Positions 8,512-17,046 of a stretch of DNA of 64,000 bases are shown here, piece after piece (position 1 is the first letter of the stretch; each line of letters opens with the position of its first letter). This DNA is from Prosthecobacter sp. (GTDB taxonomy: Bacteria; Verrucomicrobiota; Verrucomicrobiia; Verrucomicrobiales; Verrucomicrobiaceae), in contig NZ_JAXMIH010000006.1 in the NCBI RefSeq assembly GCF_034366625.1, positions 620,001-684,000 of the forward strand, in the 5' to 3' direction. Below the pieces are notes generated by a model. It was not told the DNA's origin. It made no database searches and worked only from the letters and a program-made list of their open reading frames with translations. The position numbers were made by a program, and so were the translations under genes.

Positions 8512-8602
8512 GATTGAAAGAAACTAGGCGGTTTCTTTCAATCGATCCGGAAGATCGAAAGTTTCTATCGTTTTGTGGCCAATAATGAAAGAAAACTGGC
8601 CA
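8512..8602. promoter_or_regulatory. Hairpin/operator-like cluster upstream of Fic remnant
   Basis: GATTGAAAGAAAC (8512-8524) and its exact reverse complement (8531-8543) are separated by six bases and directly abut the ATG of the remnant at 8511. GAAAGTTTC-like and ATGAAAGAAAAC variants follow at about 8556-8596, and TGGCCA occurs on both sides (8576-8581, 8597-8602). Repeated GAAAGAAA cores suggest operator sites for the lost regulator or the remnant's wHTH domain. Function is inferred only. Confidence 0.45.
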
Positions 8603-8651
8603 AACCTTTCAATTCGACAGCCCAAATGTCAGAAGCTGAAGTTTACCGCTC

Positions 8652-10508
8652 TCAAGCAGGCACAGGCACCAGTTTCTCCAACTCCTCCGCCGCCTTTTCC
8701 CACTCGCTGGTGAGTTTGGGAATCTTGGTCTCGACGGCTTCCAATTCAGCGCTGAGAACGCGGAACTGGGCGGCGTCGGCATAGATCGCTTCTTCCTGGA
8801 GGAGATTGACGATCTCGTGCTTGCGCTTGTCGAGCGTGGCGAGTTCCTGCTCGATCTTGAAAATGCGCAGATCGAGCTCTTTTTTGGCTTTGCTGAAGGC
8901 ATTGCGGGCATCGGCATCGGCACGGCGCTGCTGCTTGCTCTTGGGCGGCTCACGGACGGCGGGAGCGGTCCAGGTGGTCGGCTGGGCGTTGTGGAGCGTG
9001 GCGGTGAGGGCTTCGCGGGCGGAGCCGGCCTTGGATTTGTCGAGGTAGTATTGGTAATCCCCGGCATAGGGCGTGATGACGCCGGCGCTGACGTGCAGGA
9101 CTTGCTTGGCCATCTGGCGGATGAAGTGGACGTCATGGCTGATGAAGACGAGCGTGCCTTCGTATTGATCGAGCGCGCCAATGAGCGCGTCGATGCTGCC
9201 CATGTCGAGATGCGTCGTCGGCTCGTCCATGAGCAGGAAATTCGGCGGATCGAGCAGCAGGCGCACGAGCACGAGGCGTGATTTTTCACCGCCGCTGAGC
9301 ACGCCGACGGGCTTGAAGACATCATCGCCGTGAAACAGGAAGGAGCCGAGCAAGGTGCGGCACATGTTTTCACCGGGCCGGCTTGGCAGGTCCATGGCGG
9401 ACTCGAGAACGGTGTGACGCATGTTCAGCACATCGCCGCGATACTGGGCAAAGTAGCCGAGTTTGACGTTGTGGCCGAGTTCGCAGGCACCGGCCTGCGG
9501 TGTGAGCGCTCCGGCGAGAAGTTTGAGCAGCGTGGATTTGCCCGCGCCGTTCGGGCCGACGAGCACGGTGCGCTCGCCGCGCTCCATTTCGAGATTGAGG
9601 CCGCTGTAAACGGGCTGCGTGCCATAGGCGAAATCAACGTCCTTCACGCGGATGACACGCTGACCGCTGCGAATCGGCTGCGGGAAGCGGAACTTCACCG
9701 TCTTGGCGTCAGCGACAGGCGCATCGACCTTTTCGATGCGGTCGATCATCTTCGCCTTGTCCTGCGCACGGGAGGCGAAGTTGGCCTTCGCTTTGAACTT
9801 GTCCACCCAGGCCTGCATCTTGGCGAGTTCGCGCTGCTGATTGTCGTAAGCACCCTGCAACTGCTCGGCGCGTGCGGCTTTCTCGCGCAGGTAGTTGTCA
9901 TAGTTGCCGACGTAGCGGGTGATCTTGCTGTGGGCGATCTCGAGGATGCTATTGGTGAGCGCATTGAGAAACTCACGGTCATGCGAGATCATGAGGATGG
10001 CGCCGGAATAGCTCTGAAGGTAATTCTGGAACCAGATGAGCGATTCGAGATCGAGATGGTTCGTCGGCTCATCGAGCAGCAGCAGATCCGGCTCCTGCAC
10101 GAGCAGGCGTGCGAGATGCGCGCGCATCACCCAGCCACCGCTCAAAGTGCGGGCGTTGCGCTCGAAGTCGGATTCGCGAAACGCGAGACCGCTGAGGATG
10201 CGCTTGGCTTTCGGCTCGATTTCCCAGCGGTGATCCTCGTCCACATGACCGGTCGCCAGTTCCAGCACTGTCACATCCTCAATCGGCGCGCTCTCCTGCG
10301 GCAGGAAGCCGAAGCTGATGCCGCGCTCCATGACCACCTGACCATCATCCGGCGTGGTATCCTGAAGCAGGAGCGAGAAGAGCGTCGATTTGCCGGCTCC
10401 ATTCGGGCCGATCAGGCCGATTTTTTCGCCACGGTTGATGTGGAACGACACCTGGCTGAACAAAGTGCGGCCGGCGTAGGTTTTGCTGACATTGGAAACG
10501 GAGAGCAT
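8652..10508 (-). CDS. ABC-F family ATPase (translation factor/resistance type)
   Basis: 618 aa, two ABC domains in one chain and no membrane segment: the ABC-F layout. Domain 1 begins MLSVSNVSKTYAGRTLF with Walker A GPNGAGKST near residue 35, the LSGG signature and LLLDEPTNHLD. The interdomain linker is basic and helical, and domain 2 repeats GPNGAGKST, LSGGEKSR and LLMDEPTTHLD. The C-terminus is a charged coiled coil. ABC-F proteins bind the ribosomal E site and tune translation or antibiotic sensitivity. Start ATG 10508 is chosen because the open frame upstream lacks similarity. The PQQ-propeller gene is divergent, 112 bp away. Confidence 0.93.
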   Translation of the reverse strand: MLSVSNVSKTYAGRTLFSQVSFHINRGEKIGLIGPNGAGKSTLFSLLLQDTTPDDGQVVMERGISFGFLPQESAPIEDVTVLELATGHVDEDHRWEIEPKAKRILSGLAFRESDFERNARTLSGGWVMRAHLARLLVQEPDLLLLDEPTNHLDLESLIWFQNYLQSYSGAILMISHDREFLNALTNSILEIAHSKITRYVGNYDNYLREKAARAEQLQGAYDNQQRELAKMQAWVDKFKAKANFASRAQDKAKMIDRIEKVDAPVADAKTVKFRFPQPIRSGQRVIRVKDVDFAYGTQPVYSGLNLEMERGERTVLVGPNGAGKSTLLKLLAGALTPQAGACELGHNVKLGYFAQYRGDVLNMRHTVLESAMDLPSRPGENMCRTLLGSFLFHGDDVFKPVGVLSGGEKSRLVLVRLLLDPPNFLLMDEPTTHLDMGSIDALIGALDQYEGTLVFISHDVHFIRQMAKQVLHVSAGVITPYAGDYQYYLDKSKAGSAREALTATLHNAQPTTWTAPAVREPPKSKQQRRADADARNAFSKAKKELDLRIFKIEQELATLDKRKHEIVNLLQEEAIYADAAQFRVLSAELEAVETKIPKLTSEWEKAAEELEKLVPVPA

Positions 10509-10620
10509 GCGGGAATTTGGGGGCGTGCATAGTGGCCCTGATTCGTCTCCTGTCGAGTTTGCAGGCGATTTCATGCCCGCTGGGGAAAAAGCAGCCGCTG
10601 GCAGGCGTTTGCACTCCCAC

Positions 10621-11895
10621 ATGCATCCCCCGCGCCTTTTCATCGTGTCGCTGTTCGCGACGAGTTTGTTGGTCTCCGCCGAAACCAACACACTTCCGCC
10701 CGGCTGGCATCAGTTTCGTGGTCCAAACCGCGATGGCATCTCAGCGGAGACCGGCTTGCTCAAGTCCTGGCCGGCGGAGGGGCCGCGGCTGCTGTGGGAG
10801 ATCAAAGGCGCGGGCGCCGGCATGGGATCAGTGACGGTGGGGAAGGGGCGCGTGTTTGTGGTGGGCAACCGCAAGGAGGGCGTGTCGCTCACTGCCTTCG
10901 ATCTGATGACGCAGGAGGAAGTGTGGAGCACGGTGATCAGCGACAAACGCGATCAGCCGAACGGCGCGCCGACATTTGATGGCGAGCGGCTGTATGCCGT
11001 GAGCAAGGACGGCGTCCTCGCGTGCTGCGACGTGGAGAGCGGCGAATTGCTCTGGCGGAAGAGCTACACGGCCGATCTCGGCGGCCTGATCATGAGCGGC
11101 TGGGGCTTCAGCGAGTCACCGCTCGTCGATGGCGATCTCGTGATCGGCGTGCCAGGCGGCAATGACAGCATCGTGGCCGCGATGGACAAGAAATCGGGCA
11201 TGGTGAAATGGAAGTCGTCGCTTCCAGCCGATGTGGGCACGCGCGGCAAAGATGGTGCGGGTTACACTGGTGTGGTGATCTCGAACGGCGGCGGTGTGAA
11301 GCAATACATCACCCTGGTGGGCCGCGGACTCGTCAGCGTGCGAGCCAGCGATGGCAAAACGCTTTGGACCTACAACGCGGTGGCGAACGGCACGGCGAAC
11401 ATCCCGACGCCGCTGGTGTGGGATGATTATGTCTTCACCTCATCCGGTTACGGCACGGGCGCGGCGTTGCTTCAGCTCAAGAAGGACGGGGATGGTGTGG
11501 CGGTTGAGGAGAAGTATTTTCTCAAGGCCGCCACGTTTCAAAACCACCACGGTGGCATGGTGCGCATCGGTGATCACATCTATGCCGGTAGCGGCCACAA
11601 CAACGGCATCCCGGTCTGTCTCGAATGGAAAACCGGCAAGGTCGTGTGGGAGCAGAGCGAGCGGCCCGGTCGCGAAAGCGCGGCGGTGATCAGCGCCGAA
11701 GGCCAGCTCTATTTCCGCTGGCAGGACGGCACCATGGGCCTCATGGAGGCCACACCGAGTGGCTACAAGCTGCACGGCACCTTCAAACTGCCCGCCGTCA
11801 AAGGCCCGAGCTGGCCACACCCGAGCATTCACGAGAAGAAGCTGCTCATTCGCGCGCAGGATCAGATTTTCTGCTACGATCTGGCGGCCGGTTGA
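10621..11895 (+). CDS. Exported PQQ-type beta-propeller protein (1)
   Basis: 424 aa with signal peptide PRLFIVSLFATSLLVSAE after ATG 10621. The mature N-terminus WHQFRGPNRDGIS is the standard opening of verrucomicrobial/planctomycetal PQQ-like (PF13360) propellers, followed by blades such as VWSTVISDK, LYAVSKDGVLACCDVESGELLW, VAAMDKKSGMVKWKSSLP and CLEWKTGKVVWEQSE. True quinoprotein dehydrogenases are longer and have a PQQ disulfide pocket not seen here, so this is probably a structural or binding propeller or an outer-membrane-associated assembly factor. It is the first of three same-strand genes for exported proteins (10621-14296). Confidence 0.85.
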   Translation: MHPPRLFIVSLFATSLLVSAETNTLPPGWHQFRGPNRDGISAETGLLKSWPAEGPRLLWEIKGAGAGMGSVTVGKGRVFVVGNRKEGVSLTAFDLMTQEEVWSTVISDKRDQPNGAPTFDGERLYAVSKDGVLACCDVESGELLWRKSYTADLGGLIMSGWGFSESPLVDGDLVIGVPGGNDSIVAAMDKKSGMVKWKSSLPADVGTRGKDGAGYTGVVISNGGGVKQYITLVGRGLVSVRASDGKTLWTYNAVANGTANIPTPLVWDDYVFTSSGYGTGAALLQLKKDGDGVAVEEKYFLKAATFQNHHGGMVRIGDHIYAGSGHNNGIPVCLEWKTGKVVWEQSERPGRESAAVISAEGQLYFRWQDGTMGLMEATPSGYKLHGTFKLPAVKGPSWPHPSIHEKKLLIRAQDQIFCYDLAAG

Positions 11896-11972
11896 TTGTT
11901 TCTACGATCAGCACCATGCAAAAGTGCCACTTGGCGTGGCGCGTTCTTTGTGAAAACTTGCCACTCTTGAAT

Positions 11973-13082
11973 ATGAAACCACCCGTTCTTGCTCTCTTGG
12001 TCTGCGCCGCAGTGTCTCTGCATGCGGCGGGGGATTTGTCGAAACCCATCGAAGCTCTGCGCAGTGTGCAAAAAGAAGGGCAGGGAAATGAGGCGGCAGG
12101 AAAGGCGTGGCAGGAGATCGTGAAAGCTGACGCGACGAATCTACCGGAAGTGCTCAAGGGCATGAACGGCGCGAATCCGCTGGCCGAGAACTGGATCCGA
12201 GCCGCTGTCGGTGTGATCGCGGATGAGGCGCTGAAGGCGAAAAAACTGCCGGTGGAGACGCTGGTGACGTTTTTGAAGGACGCGCAAAACAGCCCCGGAC
12301 CACGCGTGGTGGCGTTTGATTTGATCCAGCGTGCGGATGCGAAGCTGGCGGAGAGCTTGACGCCAACGCTGCTCAATGACGTGAGCAGTGATCTGCGCCG
12401 TCATCCGGTGGCGAAGTTAATTGAGGCTGGTGACGCTGCTTTGGAGAAGAAGGACAAGGATCAAGCGGTCGCGGCCTTCACGAAGGGTCTCGGTGGTGCC
12501 CGAGACGAGGATCAGATCAAGGAACTCACGAAGAAGCTGCGTGATCTGGACCAGAAGGTCGATCTGCCGAGGCATTTTGGCTTCCTGATGAGCTGGAAGC
12601 TCATCGCGCCGTTCAGCAACGCGGATCGCGGCGGTTTCGACACAGTGTATCCGCCGGAGAAGGAGCTGAAGTTCGACGCGAACTACGAGGGGAAGACAAC
12701 GGCAGTGAAGTGGGTGGATTTCACGAGCAAGGACGAGTACGGAAAGATCGACTTCAACAAGCCCTTCGGCATGGAAAAGAGCGCGGTGGGCTATGCGGCG
12801 ACGGATTTCTTCAGCGAGAGCGACCGGCCGGCGGAGATCCGCATCGGCTGCAAAAACGGCTGGAAGGTGTGGCTGAACGGCGAGCTGCTCTTCGCACGCG
12901 ATGAGTACCATCGTGGTGCGAAGCTGGATCAGTACAAGCTGCCGTGTCAGCTCAAGAAGGGGAAGAACACGCTGCTGGTGAAGTGCTGCCAGAATGAGCA
13001 GAAAGAGAACTGGACGGTGGAGTGGGAGTTCCAGCTCCGTGTGTGTGATGCGACGGGGACGGCGATTCTCGCGGAAAGATGA
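11973..13082 (+). CDS. Secreted protein of unknown function with jelly-roll-like C-terminus
   Basis: 369 aa. ATG 11973 gives the signal peptide PPVLALLVCAAVSLHAAG. Residues 25-200 are helical and scaffold-like, including ALEKKDKDQAVAAFTKGL (TPR/HEAT-like) and LTKKLRDLDQKVDLPRHFG. The C-terminal 150 residues (EIRIGCKNGWKVWLNGELLF, KKGKNTLLVKCCQ) resemble the beta-sandwich appended to glycosidases in which a 'wLNGe' strand is typical. No catalytic motif is recognised. Lying between two PQQ-type propeller genes on the same strand, it may act with them. The downstream gene follows 47 bp later. Confidence 0.75.
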   Translation: MKPPVLALLVCAAVSLHAAGDLSKPIEALRSVQKEGQGNEAAGKAWQEIVKADATNLPEVLKGMNGANPLAENWIRAAVGVIADEALKAKKLPVETLVTFLKDAQNSPGPRVVAFDLIQRADAKLAESLTPTLLNDVSSDLRRHPVAKLIEAGDAALEKKDKDQAVAAFTKGLGGARDEDQIKELTKKLRDLDQKVDLPRHFGFLMSWKLIAPFSNADRGGFDTVYPPEKELKFDANYEGKTTAVKWVDFTSKDEYGKIDFNKPFGMEKSAVGYAATDFFSESDRPAEIRIGCKNGWKVWLNGELLFARDEYHRGAKLDQYKLPCQLKKGKNTLLVKCCQNEQKENWTVEWEFQLRVCDATGTAILAER

Positions 13083-13129
13083 ATGATGCGATCTTAAAGA
13101 TAAAAATTCCTGACCCAGCGCTCCAGACC

Positions 13130-14296
13130 ATGAAGACCTCCTTTGTTTTAGTTTTTTGCCTTCATCTTTCGTCTTTTGCCTTCGCCGACTGGCTGCAATT
13201 CCGCGGGCCGAATGCGACGGCGGTTTCGAGCGAGACAAAGGTGCCGGCGGAGACACTGAAAATCGCGTGGACAGCGGATTTGCCGGGCCGGGGGCTTTCG
13301 GCGCCGATTGTGGTGGGCGACAAGGTCTTCGTGACGTGCTCCAGCGGGCCAGGGCAGGAGACGCTGCATGTGTTTTGCTTCAATGCGACGGATGGAGCGA
13401 AGAAATGGGAGCGCGTGATGCGCACGACGGGACGCACGATGACGCATCCGAAGACGAGCGTGGCGGCACCAACTCCGTGCAGCGACGGAGAGCGGGTGTT
13501 TGCGCTGTTTTCTTCGAATGACCTCTTCGCGTTCGATCTGGGTGGAAATCTCCTTTGGCTGCGAGGACTCACGTTTGATTATGCGAACGCGAGCAACAGC
13601 CTGGGCATGGCGCAGTCGCCGGTGGTGATGGATGGGACGCTTGTGGTGCAGAGCGAGAATGACAGCGAATCCTTCGCGGCGGGCCTGGATGTGGCGACGG
13701 GGCGCAACAAATGGAAGCTGGAGCGTCCCAAGGCCGCGAACTGGTCGAGCGCGACGTTGTGGAAGGGCGCGGTGGCCTTGCAGTCGAGCAAGGGCATCCT
13801 GGCGGTGGAGCCGGCGACGGGGAAGACGGTTTGGGACTACACGGATGGCGCGAGCACGACACCTTCGAGCGTGGTGTCAGGTGAGCTTCTGTATGCCGTG
13901 TCTCACGGCATCACGGCGCTGGCACCAGAGAAGGGTGCGGTGACGCAGTTGTGGCGCAATGAAAAGCTGAATCCAGGAACCGCGAGTCCGCTGGTGCTGG
14001 GCGATCATATTTACGTCGTGAATGGCGCGGGCGTGCTGATCAAAGCGAGCCTGAAGAATGGAGATGAACTGTGGAAACTGCGACTGAAGGGGCCGTTCAG
14101 CGGTTCGCCGGTGGCGGCCGGGAAAAGCATCTATGCGGTGAATGAACGCGGCATCTTCCAGACGATCGACCCCGAGGCGCCAGAGGGCAAAGTGACGCAG
14201 GAGATCGAACTGAAGGAGACTGTGCTGACGACGCCGGCGATCTCGGGTGGCGCCATCTACGTGCGCAGCGATGCGAAACTCTGGAAGCTGCAATAA
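13130..14296 (+). CDS. Exported PQQ-type beta-propeller protein (2)
   Basis: 388 aa. ATG 13130 gives the signal peptide TSFVLVFCLHLSSFAFAD and then WLQFRGPNATAVSSE, the family N-terminus also seen in the propeller gene at 10621. Blades follow: FCFNATDGAKKWERVM, FAFDLGGNLLWLRGL, AGLDVATGRNKWKLE, LAVEPATGKTVWDY and IKASLKNGDELWKLRL. It is similar in plan to its neighbour but clearly divergent, so the pair is an old duplication or independent recruitment. No PQQ-binding disulfide or enzymatic site is evident. The TVP38-type gene starts five bases after its stop, suggesting one transcript. Confidence 0.85.
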   Translation: MKTSFVLVFCLHLSSFAFADWLQFRGPNATAVSSETKVPAETLKIAWTADLPGRGLSAPIVVGDKVFVTCSSGPGQETLHVFCFNATDGAKKWERVMRTTGRTMTHPKTSVAAPTPCSDGERVFALFSSNDLFAFDLGGNLLWLRGLTFDYANASNSLGMAQSPVVMDGTLVVQSENDSESFAAGLDVATGRNKWKLERPKAANWSSATLWKGAVALQSSKGILAVEPATGKTVWDYTDGASTTPSSVVSGELLYAVSHGITALAPEKGAVTQLWRNEKLNPGTASPLVLGDHIYVVNGAGVLIKASLKNGDELWKLRLKGPFSGSPVAAGKSIYAVNERGIFQTIDPEAPEGKVTQEIELKETVLTTPAISGGAIYVRSDAKLWKLQ

Positions 14297-14300
14297 CGAG

Positions 14301-15032
14301 ATGCCTGACGATCCGATTCCGGAGTCCGAGGAACTCGACATCGCGATCTCCACCGAGGTGGAGCAGGAGACGTCGCGTGCTTTAAACAAAGAAACACGCC
14401 AGGTGCTGCTGGCGGTGCTGCTGGTGGCCGCGTTCATGGCGCTCGCGCATTTCACGCCGCTGAAGGCGTGGATCACGAATGTGCAGACGTGGAAGGGCCT
14501 TGTGCGTGAGTTTGGCTGGATGGCGCATGGCATTTTTGTCGCAGCGTGTGCTGTCGTGGTGATGCTTGGCGTGCCGAGATTGCCGTTGTGTGCCGCCGCA
14601 GGCCTGATTTTTGGTTTTGGTGAAGGTTTGGTGTTGTCGCTAATCGGATCGACCCTCGGCTCGTATGGCGCGTTCGTGTTGTCGCGTCATGGATTTCGAC
14701 GTGCGGCGGAATCGCGTGCAGAGAAATGGCCGTGGCTCAAGAAGCTGCTGAAAAAACCTTCCATCATGCGTGTGTTCTGGGTACGGCAGCTCATGGTGCC
14801 AGGTCTCGTTCTAAATGTGCTGCTGGGCATGACGCCGGTGCGGCACAGCCGGTTTTTGCTCGGCACGGGGCTGGGTTATCTGCCGCTGAACGTGGCATTC
14901 AGCCTGGTGGGCAGCGGCTTGGGCAAAGGGAGCCTCGCGTCCACCTTCGCGCAGTTGCTTGCGGCGATGGCGGTGATCAACATCGCAGCGTGGCTGGTGT
15001 ACCGCATGATGAAGAAGCAGCGTAACGCGTGA
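14301..15032 (+). CDS. TVP38/TMEM64 (SNARE-associated, DedA-like) membrane protein
   Basis: 243 aa with an acidic cytoplasmic N-terminus (residues 1-30) and then about five or six hydrophobic segments. The VTT/SNARE_assoc domain (PF09335) is marked by LPLCAAAGLIFGFGEGLVLSLIGSTLGSYGAFVLSRHGFRR and, later, VPGLVLNVLLGMTPVRHSRFLLGTGLGYLP. Such inner-membrane proteins are lipid scramblase or transporter-like (DedA superfamily). ATG 14301 is five bases after the propeller gene's stop, so co-transcription is likely. Confidence 0.86.
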   Translation: MPDDPIPESEELDIAISTEVEQETSRALNKETRQVLLAVLLVAAFMALAHFTPLKAWITNVQTWKGLVREFGWMAHGIFVAACAVVVMLGVPRLPLCAAAGLIFGFGEGLVLSLIGSTLGSYGAFVLSRHGFRRAAESRAEKWPWLKKLLKKPSIMRVFWVRQLMVPGLVLNVLLGMTPVRHSRFLLGTGLGYLPLNVAFSLVGSGLGKGSLASTFAQLLAAMAVINIAAWLVYRMMKKQRNA

Positions 15033-15044
15033 CCGCATTTCGTG

Positions 15045-15269
15045 TCACGCATCCTTGCGCACGACATGCCATCCTGTTTTCCCGCACGCCGGACAGGTCA
15101 GATACCGCCTGGGATTGCCGCGCGCCTTCCAACGAATGCCGCCCATGTCCCAAATGGAACGTGCGTGACCGCAGTCACAACGCACCCTCCACTGCCTCGA
15201 CTCCTCCTCCATGCTGCGCGCCCATGCAGACGGCAGCACGCGGATGAAGAAACGCTGAATGGAGGACAT
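15045..15269 (-). CDS. Small zinc-ribbon protein
   Basis: 74 aa. RCDCGHARSIWDMGG and TCPACGKTGWHVVRK supply a CxC/CxxC pair that should bind one zinc ion, in a ribbon ending at the C-terminus. The first 25 residues carry no recognisable signal. Function unknown; similar ribbon proteins of this size are conserved hypotheticals in Verrucomicrobia. Convergent with the TVP38 gene (12 bp apart) and in the same direction as the 145-aa membrane protein upstream. Confidence 0.7.
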   Translation of the reverse strand: MSSIQRFFIRVLPSAWARSMEEESRQWRVRCDCGHARSIWDMGGIRWKARGNPRRYLTCPACGKTGWHVVRKDA

Positions 15270-15290
15270 CGCAAAACGGGTGCGCCGCTC

Positions 15291-15728
15291 TCAATGCATC
15301 GCATGCCATGCCAGCGTGTGATGCTCCGCATCTTCAGCATCGGTCTGTATGGCGGCCACGATCACGGCCGCAAGACCAATGAGCACGGCGACCGGGAAGA
15401 TGAGAATCAGCAGCGGCAGCAGCATGATGAAGGCGAGGGGGCCAAGCACAACGGTCAACGCGATCGTCTCCCAGCCGAACTGTTTCAGTTTGAGCCCGAC
15501 GGGGGGGGCGCCGAACTGGCCGCTTTTGACAAAGACATGCTCCTGTCGCAGCCAGACGAGCAGAGGGCGGATCGCTTGGCGGAAGGGCCGGAGGAATGTG
15601 GCCCGCATCCGGCGGAACTGCCAGACGCGGTGGAGATGACGGGTTACAAAACGCGCTTCGGCGTTCTTGGCACTGGCAGCCTGTTGAAACGAGGCCGCCT
15701 GACCAGTGGTGTCAGGGATCGTGTTCAT
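15291..15728 (-). CDS. Hypothetical membrane protein
   Basis: 145 aa from ATG 15728 (an in-frame alternative start lies 12 codons upstream). Residues 1-85 are polar and basic. A strong hydrophobic stretch runs from about 87 to 130 (IALTVVLGPLAFIMLLPLLILIFPVAVLIGLAAVIVAA, quoted in parts: IALTVVLGPLAFIMLLPLL; ILIFPVAVLIGLAAVIVAA), enough for two tight membrane helices, and is followed by an acidic/His tail (TDAEDAEHHTLAWHAMH). No family recognised. The zinc-ribbon gene lies 21 bp downstream on the same strand. Confidence 0.65.
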   Translation of the reverse strand: MNTIPDTTGQAASFQQAASAKNAEARFVTRHLHRVWQFRRMRATFLRPFRQAIRPLLVWLRQEHVFVKSGQFGAPPVGLKLKQFGWETIALTVVLGPLAFIMLLPLLILIFPVAVLIGLAAVIVAAIQTDAEDAEHHTLAWHAMH

Positions 15729-15788
15729 AGTGGTGGATGGTTGTAAATCATACGCTCCGACCACTCCTGACCTTAAAAATAGTTTTGC

Positions 15789-16019
15789 TCAACCGTCCCT
15801 GCACCCGTGCAGCGAACACGCCTTGCAGGCGGCGCATAACTCACAGGTGACGGTGTGTGGGCTTTCCAGACACTTGGGGCAGTGAACACAGAGCATGCAG
15901 AAAGGGCGCTGGTTGCCCGCAACCCCGGAAGGGCGCGGCATCCTCAAGGCAGCGCTGCTGGAAAACGTGCAGGCCCTCGACGAGAGCGCCTGGATGGGAT
16001 CCAAAACATCAGTTTTCAT
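15789..16019 (-). CDS. Small cysteine-rich protein
   Basis: 76 aa. The C-terminal 35 residues hold nine cysteines arranged CMLCVHCPKC and CELCAACKACSLHGC, suggesting a metal site; the N-terminal half (VLDPIQALSSRACTFSSSAA) is unremarkable. No clear ribosome-binding site is seen upstream of ATG 16019. It follows the same orientation as the two preceding small genes, so it could belong with them. It may instead be a chance ORF, but the clustered cysteines argue otherwise. Confidence 0.45.
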   Translation of the reverse strand: MKTDVLDPIQALSSRACTFSSSAALRMPRPSGVAGNQRPFCMLCVHCPKCLESPHTVTCELCAACKACSLHGCRDG

Positions 16020-16146
16020 GGCAGAATAGGGTGAAACACCTCACGCATGGTCTCGGATCGAAAAATGCGCTATGGGCAGACCTGCCCATATTTTGAACTT
16101 TTTTTGTCGGCGTTGCGAACCGCCCCATCCCGCGCTAAATCCTTCC

Positions 16147-17028
16147 ATGTCAGCGACAACCAAGGCTGAGACAGGCCAGGCATGCTTAAAATGGGGGGGT
16201 GGCTCGCTGCTGCTTTCCGGCCCGTGTGTGATCGGCCGCAGGTCGGACAATGACCTGCAAATCAACAATGTGCAGGTCTCGCGCCGCCATGCGTTGCTGA
16301 TGAATTACAATGATGACTGGTGGCTGAACGACCTCGGCAGCCGCAATGGCATCCTGGTCAACGGCATCCGCCTCACCAGCGCCCGTCGGTTGCGCAATGG
16401 CGATGAGGTCCGCATCGCCAACCACCGGATCATTTTCCATAACAGCAGCCAGAGTCCTCCGCACCACAGCTCGATCATCGGCAAGACCACGCAGGTGGCG
16501 GAGCCGGCCTCGGACGAGACAAGTCCGCCAGCCGCGACATGCGAGCTCATCATCGCCACAGAGAACGGCGAGATTCTCGAAGGCGAAAAGGCCGCGCACT
16601 GGTTCTTCGGCAAAACAGTGGAGCGCGCACCTGGCGCCTCCTGCTACATGCTTCCGGCCTCGGTGCGTCAGTGGCTGGAACTCGTGGCCGGCGGGAATGG
16701 TGCCGGCGTGTCGCCCTTGGAGATCAAAAGCGGCGAGCGCCGCGTGGTCATGTCGCTCGCACGTCGCAGGGATGAGCGCTTTTTCCTGCTGGTGCGCGAG
16801 GAGTCGGCCAAAATCTCCATTGAGCGCCTGCAAAACCTAGACCTCACGGAGCGCGAGGCCGAGGTCATGCACTGGGTGTGCGAGGGAAAGAAAAACCCTG
16901 AGATTGCCGAGATTCTGGCCATCGCGCCCAGAACAGTGAACCACCACATCGAGCATATCTTCAAAAAGCTCGGTGTGGACAACCGCCAGAAGGCCGTCAA
17001 AACCGTGATGGAACGTCTGGCGGTGTGA
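16147..17028 (+). CDS. FHA-domain LuxR-type transcriptional regulator
   Basis: 293 aa. Residues about 20-100 form a forkhead-associated domain: IGRRSDNDLQI, VSRRHALL and GSRNGILVNG give the Arg, Ser/Arg-His and Asn that contact phosphothreonine. Residues 125-220 are a linker region with no recognised fold. The C-terminal 65 residues are a LuxR/GerE helix-turn-helix: LDLTEREAEVMHWVCEGK, NPEIAEILAIAPRTVNHHIE, KLGVDNRQKAV. The layout suggests that DNA binding is controlled through Ser/Thr phosphorylation rather than an acyl-homoserine lactone or REC domain. No kinase gene is adjacent. Start ATG 16147; the longer open frame has no similarity. Confidence 0.88.
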   Translation: MSATTKAETGQACLKWGGGSLLLSGPCVIGRRSDNDLQINNVQVSRRHALLMNYNDDWWLNDLGSRNGILVNGIRLTSARRLRNGDEVRIANHRIIFHNSSQSPPHHSSIIGKTTQVAEPASDETSPPAATCELIIATENGEILEGEKAAHWFFGKTVERAPGASCYMLPASVRQWLELVAGGNGAGVSPLEIKSGERRVVMSLARRRDERFFLLVREESAKISIERLQNLDLTEREAEVMHWVCEGKKNPEIAEILAIAPRTVNHHIEHIFKKLGVDNRQKAVKTVMERLAV

Positions 17029-17046
17029 TGACAGACAAACCGCTGC

